NCBI GenBank assembly: GCA_937988775.1
Contig: CALKHP010000058.1
Span: forward strand, 95,565 to 159,564
Reading direction: 5' to 3'
DNA: 64,000 bases
From: an uncultured Alphaproteobacteria bacterium
GTDB taxonomy: Bacteria > Pseudomonadota > Alphaproteobacteria > Rhizobiales > Beijerinckiaceae
The position numbers and the translations under genes are program-made. Of the stretch, positions 59,548-64,000 are shown piece by piece (within the stretch, counting starts at the first letter, position 1; each line of letters opens with the position of its first letter). Below the pieces are notes generated by a model that saw nothing but the letters and a program-made list of their open reading frames with translations, was not told the origin of the DNA and made no database searches.

Positions 59548-59839
59548 GCCGCCTCCACACCCGCCCCACAAAGGGACGCAGGATTGCGGGATTGACGCCG
59601 ACGCAGGTCATTCTGCTCAAGCACGCGGTCGCTGGGCCAATTCGTATGCTACGCGGCGACCGCCTTGGGACGCGATGCGCGGGGTACGACGAAGCAAGCG
59701 GCGCGGCGCTCATGGTCGCCTATTGCACACCCGAGTATTTCCTGGTCGCCCGAGGTTTGTTGCAGCGGCGAAACGCGCCGCACACTTACGACATCACCGA
59801 TGCAGGACGCGCCGCCATCGCCAAGGCGGAAGGCGGTGC
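59512..59839 (+). repeat. Exact 29-bp direct repeat at the 3' ends of two adjacent prophage genes
   Basis: The stretches 59512-59540 and 59811-59839 are identical over 29 bp (GCCGCCATCGCCAAGGCGGA plus nine more bases) and 299 bp apart. Each encodes AAIAKAEGGA at the end of a small protein. Confidence 0.85.
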
Positions 59840-59846
59840 CGCATGA
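59544..59846 (+). CDS. Small prophage protein, possible winged helix (100 aa)
   Basis: GTG start at 59544 overlapping the previous stop by 4 bp. The sequence has helix-turn-helix-like parts (LTPTQVILLKHAV; PEYFLVARGLLQRRNAPHTYDITDAGRAAIAKAEG), resembling the C-terminal wing of a wHTH protein in which a ripening helix ends in DITDAGRAAI. The last ten residues AIAKAEGGAA repeat those of the preceding gene. The ATG of the transposase overlaps its stop. Confidence 0.65.
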   Translation: MSRLHTRPTKGRRIAGLTPTQVILLKHAVAGPIRMLRGDRLGTRCAGYDEASGAALMVAYCTPEYFLVARGLLQRRNAPHTYDITDAGRAAIAKAEGGAA

Positions 59847-62020
59847 GGATGTGGCTCACAGCGGCGGAAATCGCCGAGCTCGCATTGCCGGGCCTGCCGA
59901 CGACCAAGCGCAACGTCAATGCCCAGGCCGAGCGCGAGGGCTGGGCCGAGTACAAGGGCCTGGCGCGGCCACGGGATGGACGCGGTGGCGGCCTCGAGTA
60001 TCACGTCAACCTGCTGCCGGTCGCGGCGCGCGTCGCCTATTACTCGATCGAGGGCGGCGAGGCGCTGGCCACGGCCGCTGCCAGCGCCCTCTCGGCGGCG
60101 CCCGAACTGCCGCAGGCGACCGGGGCGGCCGGCGAGGCGCTCGATGCACGCATCGCCATCCTCGCGGCCCTCAAGACCTTCCGCCGCGCCGCCGATCTCG
60201 GCCAGGCGGTGGCGGTGGCATATTTTGCCGACTTCTGGCGCCTCGGGCGTGTCGATATCGCGCCATGGGTGCGCGATGCGGTGCCGAGCCTGGCGCCGCG
60301 CACCCTGATGCGCTGGCTGGCCATGCAGGAGAGCGGCCAGCTTGAGCGCCTGGCCGTCGATCGCGGCGCCGCCCGGCGCGGCTCCGGCGTGCTCGATGCC
60401 GGCGCCGATGGTGCGATCAAGCCGTTTGTGCTGGCACTCGTCGCGCAAAACCCGCTCTACACCGCCGTCCAGTTGCACGACACGGTACGCGACCGCTTTG
60501 GCGCCCGCATCGAGGTCCGGGGCGAGCTCGTGCCGCTGCCGGGTTTGCGGACGTTTGAACGGGCCTTGAAGCGCTGGAAAGAGGCGCATGCCACCGAACT
60601 GCTGGCGATCACCAACCCGGATAAATTCCGCTCAACGAGGCGCGTCTCGGGCTCCTATGTCCACCTGATCCAGGCGCTCAACGAGCAATGGCAGATCGAC
60701 GCCTCGCCGGTCGACGCGCTCTGCGTCGACGGCCGCCACTCGATCTACATCTGCGTCGATATCTGGTCGCGCCGGTTGTGCCTGCTGGTGTCGCGCACGC
60801 CGCGATCCGAAGCGGTGCAGTTGCTGCTGCGCAAGGCGATCCTTGCGTGGGGCGTGCCCGATCAGGTCAAGACCGATAACGGCTCGGATTTCGTGGCGCG
60901 CGCCACCAAGCGCCTGCTGGCGGCGCTCCAGATCGACATGCAGCTCTCGGCGCCGTTTAGCCCCTGGCAAAAAGGGCCGGTCGAGCGCGCCGTCAGGACG
61001 TTTCAGACCGACTGTGGCCGCATGCTGCCGGGCTTTATTGGCCATAGCGTTGCTGACCGTAAGGTGATCGAGAGCCGGCGCGCCTTTGCCGCGAGGCTCG
61101 GCACGGATGATGCCAGGGCCTTTGCCGTCGAGCTCACCGGAGCCGAGCTCCAGTCCATCGTCGATCGTTGGGCCGAGGATATGTATGCGCAGCGGCCGCA
61201 TCGTGGCCTGCAGGGCGAGACGCCATTTGGCCGCGCCGCGCGCTGGGCTGCCCCGGTGCGCCGCGTCGACGAGGAGGCACTGGCGGTGCTGCTCATGCAG
61301 GCACCCGATGCCGAGGGCCGCCGCGTAGTCGGCAAGCAGGGCATCCGCATCGACGGCTATCACTACATGGCACCCGGCCTGACGGTTGGCGATCGCGTAT
61401 TTGTCCGCCTCGACCCGGCCGATAAGGGCAAGGTCTGGTGCTTTGACGAGGATGGCGAGCAGTTTCTCGCCGTCGCGATCTGCCCCGAGCTTGCCGGCGT
61501 CGACCCGGCCGCGCTGCGTGCCGAGGTTGCTGCCAAGCAGCGCAAACTGATCGAGGAGCGCTCGGTCGAGATCAAGGCAGCGCGCCGCCAGATCACGTCG
61601 CGCACCGTGTTGGACGCCCGGCTGCGGCTCGGCGCCGAGAATGCCGGCAACCTGGTCGCCTTCCCGCGCCGATCCGACGCGCACTCGACGCCTGCCTTGG
61701 AGCAAGCCGCCGATGTCGCGGCGCTGCGCAAGGGCGGCGCGCCGATATCGGCGCCGCTCGATGACGATGCCAAGCGGATCATGGCCGAGATCGAGGCCGC
61801 GACAGCGGCACCAGCCGCGCCGCCGAAGGTGCGGCGCCTGCGCGCCCAGGAGACACCGCAGCAGCGCCACCGGCGCTACCGCGACCTCAAGGCGCGCATC
61901 GCTGCCGGCGAGGATGTGCCGACCGCTGATGCGGTCTGGGTCGGCGGCTACGCGCTGTCGGCTGAGTGCCGATCGATGGACAAGATGTTCGAGAATTTCG
62001 GCGAGGCCGGGGTTGTGTAG
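59843..62020 (+). CDS. Mu-type DDE transposase, A protein
   Basis: 725 residues, close in size to MuA (663). The N-terminal end-binding wHTH-like region begins WLTAAEIAELALPGLPTTKRNVNAQAEREGW, a MuA-type SSB/wHTH start. The rve-type catalytic core has D in WQIDASPVDAL, D in VKTDNGSDF and E in KGPVERAVRTF. A Mu-transposase C-terminal beta-barrel follows (GIRIDGYHYMAPGLTVGDRVFVRLDP). A C-terminal tail ends SMDKMFENFGEAGVV. ATG 59843 overlaps the upstream TGA; the open frame further left shadows the two small genes. All three catalytic residues are intact. Confidence 0.92.
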   Translation: MRMWLTAAEIAELALPGLPTTKRNVNAQAEREGWAEYKGLARPRDGRGGGLEYHVNLLPVAARVAYYSIEGGEALATAAASALSAAPELPQATGAAGEALDARIAILAALKTFRRAADLGQAVAVAYFADFWRLGRVDIAPWVRDAVPSLAPRTLMRWLAMQESGQLERLAVDRGAARRGSGVLDAGADGAIKPFVLALVAQNPLYTAVQLHDTVRDRFGARIEVRGELVPLPGLRTFERALKRWKEAHATELLAITNPDKFRSTRRVSGSYVHLIQALNEQWQIDASPVDALCVDGRHSIYICVDIWSRRLCLLVSRTPRSEAVQLLLRKAILAWGVPDQVKTDNGSDFVARATKRLLAALQIDMQLSAPFSPWQKGPVERAVRTFQTDCGRMLPGFIGHSVADRKVIESRRAFAARLGTDDARAFAVELTGAELQSIVDRWAEDMYAQRPHRGLQGETPFGRAARWAAPVRRVDEEALAVLLMQAPDAEGRRVVGKQGIRIDGYHYMAPGLTVGDRVFVRLDPADKGKVWCFDEDGEQFLAVAICPELAGVDPAALRAEVAAKQRKLIEERSVEIKAARRQITSRTVLDARLRLGAENAGNLVAFPRRSDAHSTPALEQAADVAALRKGGAPISAPLDDDAKRIMAEIEAATAAPAAPPKVRRLRAQETPQQRHRRYRDLKARIAAGEDVPTADAVWVGGYALSAECRSMDKMFENFGEAGVV

Positions 62021-62082
62021 AGGCCGCGAAAGCGTGGGGAAGCCTCGGAAATCGAGGCCAGATAGCCAAAAACGGCGGGGTA

Positions 62083-62850
62083 ATGATGAGCAATATCAAG
62101 ATGACAGTTTCAGGATTTGAGCGGCCGTCCTCATTGGCGCCGCTGAAGAATGTTGCGAGCATGATGGCCTTGGTCGAGCGTCTCCGTTCGCGCGGCGCTC
62201 ATATGCCGGGCTTCGGAGTGGTCTACGGCTTTTCGGGCTACGGCAAGACGTATAGCGCGATCTACGCGCAGAACGACACGCTCGGGCCGCGCGTCGAGGT
62301 CGGCGACAGCTGGACCAAAAAGACCCTCATGCGTGCCATCCTGAAGGAGCTCGGCGAGCGCGAGCCGAAAGGCACCGTCGCCGACCTTGCCGAGCGCATC
62401 ATCATGCGCCTGGCAGCACCTGATCATCCGCCGCTGTTTGTCGACGAGGCTGACCGCCTGGTTGACAAGGGCATGATCGAGCTGGTGCGCGAGATCCAAG
62501 AGGCCTCGGCAGTGCCGGTCATCCTGATCGGCGAAGAAAAGCTGCCGCAGAAGCTGATGCAAGTCGAGCGCGTGCATAACCGCGTGCTTGAATGGGTCGC
62601 GGCGCAGCCTTGCGACATTGAGGATACCCGCAAGCTGGCGACGACGTTCGTGCCGCAGCTGGCCTTGTCCGACGCGCTGCTGGAGGCGATGCGCCACGCG
62701 ACCGAGGGCCGGGCACGCCGCATCGTCGTCAACCTCGACAGGATCGCCGAGTTTGCCCGCACGCAGGGCCTCTCGGAGCTTGATATCCCTGATTTTACCA
62801 TCGGGTTTTACACCGGCACGCCGCCGGTCCGTCTGCGGAGGGCTGCGTGA
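62083..62850 (+). CDS. Mu B-type AAA+ ATPase, transposition target-selection protein
   Basis: 255 residues. Walker A is GFSGYGKTY (about 48-56), Walker B is PLFVDEADRLV, and sensor-like residues lie in VPVILIGEEKL. It lacks the N-terminal HTH extension of MuB (312 aa) and so is of the shorter type found in D3112/RcapMu-like phages. It binds target DNA and activates the transposase. A second in-frame ATG is at 62086. It is 62 bp after the transposase gene, and its TGA overlaps the next ATG. Confidence 0.88.
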   Translation: MMSNIKMTVSGFERPSSLAPLKNVASMMALVERLRSRGAHMPGFGVVYGFSGYGKTYSAIYAQNDTLGPRVEVGDSWTKKTLMRAILKELGEREPKGTVADLAERIIMRLAAPDHPPLFVDEADRLVDKGMIELVREIQEASAVPVILIGEEKLPQKLMQVERVHNRVLEWVAAQPCDIEDTRKLATTFVPQLALSDALLEAMRHATEGRARRIVVNLDRIAEFARTQGLSELDIPDFTIGFYTGTPPVRLRRAA

Positions 62851-63431
62851 TGGCTCCCCCCATGGCGACATCCGAGCAACAGGCGATCTGGCGCGCGATG
62901 TGCGCGCTCAGCAAGGCACAAGGCAGCTTCGAGCTACGCCTGATCGGCGCGATCGTTTCAGGCACTGAGGGCGCTCGACACGCCGTCTACCGCTACCTCG
63001 ATTTCTTGATCCGTGAGCGGATCATCGAGGTCGTTGGTGTGCGTCCAAACGCCGTCCGCTCCGGGACGTATCGGGTGATCAATTACGGCGAGGCGCCTCC
63101 GGTCCGCAATATCCCCATCGGGACTGTCATGCGGCAACAGGCGGTGTGGACGGCGTTGCGCAACTTGCGGGCCGCCTCCTCCTGGGAGGTGACCTGCACG
63201 GCCTCGACCGAGATCATGACGGTGTCGATCGAGACCGCTGAAAACTACCTCAGAGGCCTCCGCGAAGCGGGCTACCTGCACGCGCGCCGCCCGGATCACT
63301 TCCAACTGCTTGCCAGCCACAACACCGGCCCGCGCGCGCCCATCATCCACCGCGCGACCCGGCGCTGCTTCGATCTGAATTTGATGCGGGCCGTTAACGT
63401 TAACCGCTTGCGCGTCGCGAGGCCGTCATGA
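62850..63431 (+). CDS. Early prophage protein with tandem winged-helix character (193 aa)
   Basis: ATG 62850 overlaps the B gene stop. Two repeats of similar layout are visible: QQAIWRAMCALSKAQGSFELRLIGAIVSGTEGARHAVYRYLDFLIRERIIEVVG and QQAVWTALRNLRAASSWEVTCTASTEIMTVSIETAENYLRGLREAGYL (both in part), each like a winged-helix domain with a QQAxW start. A DNA-binding role is inferred. The family is not named by me. Confidence 0.7.
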   Translation: MAPPMATSEQQAIWRAMCALSKAQGSFELRLIGAIVSGTEGARHAVYRYLDFLIRERIIEVVGVRPNAVRSGTYRVINYGEAPPVRNIPIGTVMRQQAVWTALRNLRAASSWEVTCTASTEIMTVSIETAENYLRGLREAGYLHARRPDHFQLLASHNTGPRAPIIHRATRRCFDLNLMRAVNVNRLRVARPS

Positions 63432-63829
63432 TCCGGGGGCCCGCTCCCGGCTCGGCCGGCAAGCTCGACGCGGTCGCCAAGGCGCAGGCCGCCTGGGGCG
63501 CCGCTATCCCCGACGAGGTTGTCATGCTCGCGGAGGCCTGCCGCGCGCAGACCTCGCGCGCTGTCGCCAAGCGCCTCAACTACTCAGACGCCGTGATCAG
63601 CAACGTCCTCGGCAACAAGTATGCCGGCGATATGGTCAAGGTGTTCGCGAAAATCCGCGGCGCCCTGATGGGCGAGACGGTGATGTGCCCGGTGCTCGGC
63701 GAGATCGGCCGCGACCGTTGCCTGGCCGAGCAGGCCCGGCCGTTCGACGCCTCCAATTCAACGCGCGCCCGGCTCTATCACGCCTGCCGCACCTGTCCCA
63801 ACGCTCGCCGGGAGATGCCCGATGTCTGA
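63428..63829 (+). CDS. Early prophage regulator-like protein with HTH and cysteine cluster (133 aa)
   Basis: The N-terminal half contains an HTH-like segment (CRAQTSRAVAKRLNYSDAVISNVLGNKY). The C-terminal part has cysteines in VMCPVLGEIGRDRCLAEQ and YHACRTCPN, consistent with a zinc-binding site. It resembles small regulators often found after gene B in Mu-like phages. ATG 63428 overlaps the previous stop by 4 bp. Confidence 0.7.
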   Translation: MIRGPAPGSAGKLDAVAKAQAAWGAAIPDEVVMLAEACRAQTSRAVAKRLNYSDAVISNVLGNKYAGDMVKVFAKIRGALMGETVMCPVLGEIGRDRCLAEQARPFDASNSTRARLYHACRTCPNARREMPDV

Positions 63830-64000
63830 CCCGACATTGCGGGACGAGCTGCTGATGCTCGACGCCCAAATCCGCCAATTCCTGAACACCAAAACCCGCG
63901 ACAGCTGGGCCGATCGCCGGGACTACTTTTTCCGGGTCGCGCAGCAGCTGCGTGAGCTGCCCGCGAGCCTGCCGGATGAGCCGCCGGCCGAAACCGATCG
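63822..64000 (+). CDS. Early prophage protein, partial (3' end off window)
   Basis: ATG 63822 overlaps the preceding gene by 8 bp. 59 full codons are visible: MSDPTLRDELLMLDAQIRQF, then a helical region (WADRRDYFFRVAQQLRELPA) and DEPPAE. It is acidic and helical. The protein continues past the window edge, so no assignment is possible. Confidence 0.6.
   Translation, partial: MSDPTLRDELLMLDAQIRQFLNTKTRDSWADRRDYFFRVAQQLRELPASLPDEPPAETD

Larger units (their letters stand above)
55041..64000. mobile_element. Mu-type transposable prophage, left portion (right end off window)
   Basis: The order is: left-end sites, leftward accessory genes, leftward S24-type repressor, rightward Ner, ParB-like, DDE transposase A and ATPase B, then early regulators. 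This is the Mu/D3112/RcapMu plan. Genes overlap by 1-4 bp almost throughout, in contrast to the host region. Late genes (lysis, head, tail) would follow beyond 64 kb. Confidence 0.85.

Noticed and set aside
59537..59842. N-terminal extension of the transposase
   Set aside because: It overlaps a separate small gene in another frame; ATG 59843 gives the expected MuA-like beginning and a 4-bp overlap with the prior stop.
1..64000. CRISPR arrays, tRNA and rRNA genes, IS elements outside the prophage
   Set aside because: Scanned by eye for regularly spaced repeats, tRNA-like T-loop boxes and IS ends; none could be supported.

Overview
The window is a single contig piece of a high-GC alphaproteobacterial chromosome, most likely a free-living Hyphomicrobiales (Rhizobiales) or close relative. 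The evidence is indirect. There is an ornithine decarboxylase plus homospermidine synthase polyamine pathway, branched-chain-type ABC and TRAP/TAXI uptake systems, OpgG/OpgD-type glucan proteins, a fused indolepyruvate oxidoreductase and an AztAB-like zinc transporter, all with strongly GC-biased codon use. No rRNA, tRNA, CRISPR array or IS element was seen.

Layout. 1-5.9 kb (minus): acyl-CoA ligase plus a LivG/LivH/LivM/binding-protein ABC uptake operon, preceded by a Crp/Fnr regulator (6.1-6.8 kb). 6.9-10.4 kb (minus): fused indolepyruvate:ferredoxin oxidoreductase. 10.6-12.6 kb (plus): DUF1007 protein plus NicO-type Ni/Co transporter and a small membrane protein. 12.6-16.1 kb (minus): TAXI-TRAP system (binding protein, fused permease, DUF1850). 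16.2-17.8 kb: OpgD-like protein. 17.9-19.1 kb (minus): an AT-richer single-gene Shedu (SduA/DUF4263) defence island. 19.3-23.4 kb (plus): zinc operon (micro-membrane peptide, AztA/ZnuC, AztB/ZnuB, COG0523 GTPase, WD40 protein). 23.5-24.8 kb: CBS-BON protein and a DUF2937-like membrane protein. 24.8-28.75 kb (minus): polyamine cluster (ornithine decarboxylase, GNAT, homospermidine synthase) with a roughly 500-nt structured leader that looks like the alphaproteobacterial speF RNA and holds an upstream ORF with a strong ribosome site. 28.9-30.5 kb: second OpgG/D. 30.6-33.8 kb: NMT1/THI5-like ABC uptake operon and a MarR regulator. 33.9-36.2 kb: 2-hydroxyacid dehydrogenase and a membrane GGDEF cyclase. 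36.3-43.2 kb (minus): sugar-acid catabolic operon (IlvD/Edd dehydratase, ICL/PEPM lyase, double-GNAT protein, SDR, two tandem DenD-like dehydrogenases). 43.3-49.8 kb: methyltransferase, aminotransferase, LtrA, orphan TakP-like TRAP binding protein, DUF533 protein, KDPG aldolase. 49.9-54.9 kb (minus): TetR-controlled RND efflux operon with a perfect 20-bp operator palindrome.

From 55,041 to the end of the window lies the left part of a Mu-type transposable prophage. A TGTT terminus carries three spaced end-binding sites (L1-L3-like). A leftward accessory operon of unknown small genes and a secreted protein follows, then a LexA/S24-type repressor reading left. A divergent control region separates it from rightward genes for Ner, a ParB-like protein, two small proteins, the MuA-like DDE transposase, the MuB-like ATPase and early regulators. 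The prophage entered between the efflux regulator and whatever host gene lay upstream of it.

The most interesting items are the polyamine leader with its upstream ORF, the lone Shedu gene, the prophage left end with its shared operator motif at two promoters, the uncharacterised leftward prophage cargo, and the tandem DenD sugar-acid operon that lacks the expected kinase and decarboxylase.
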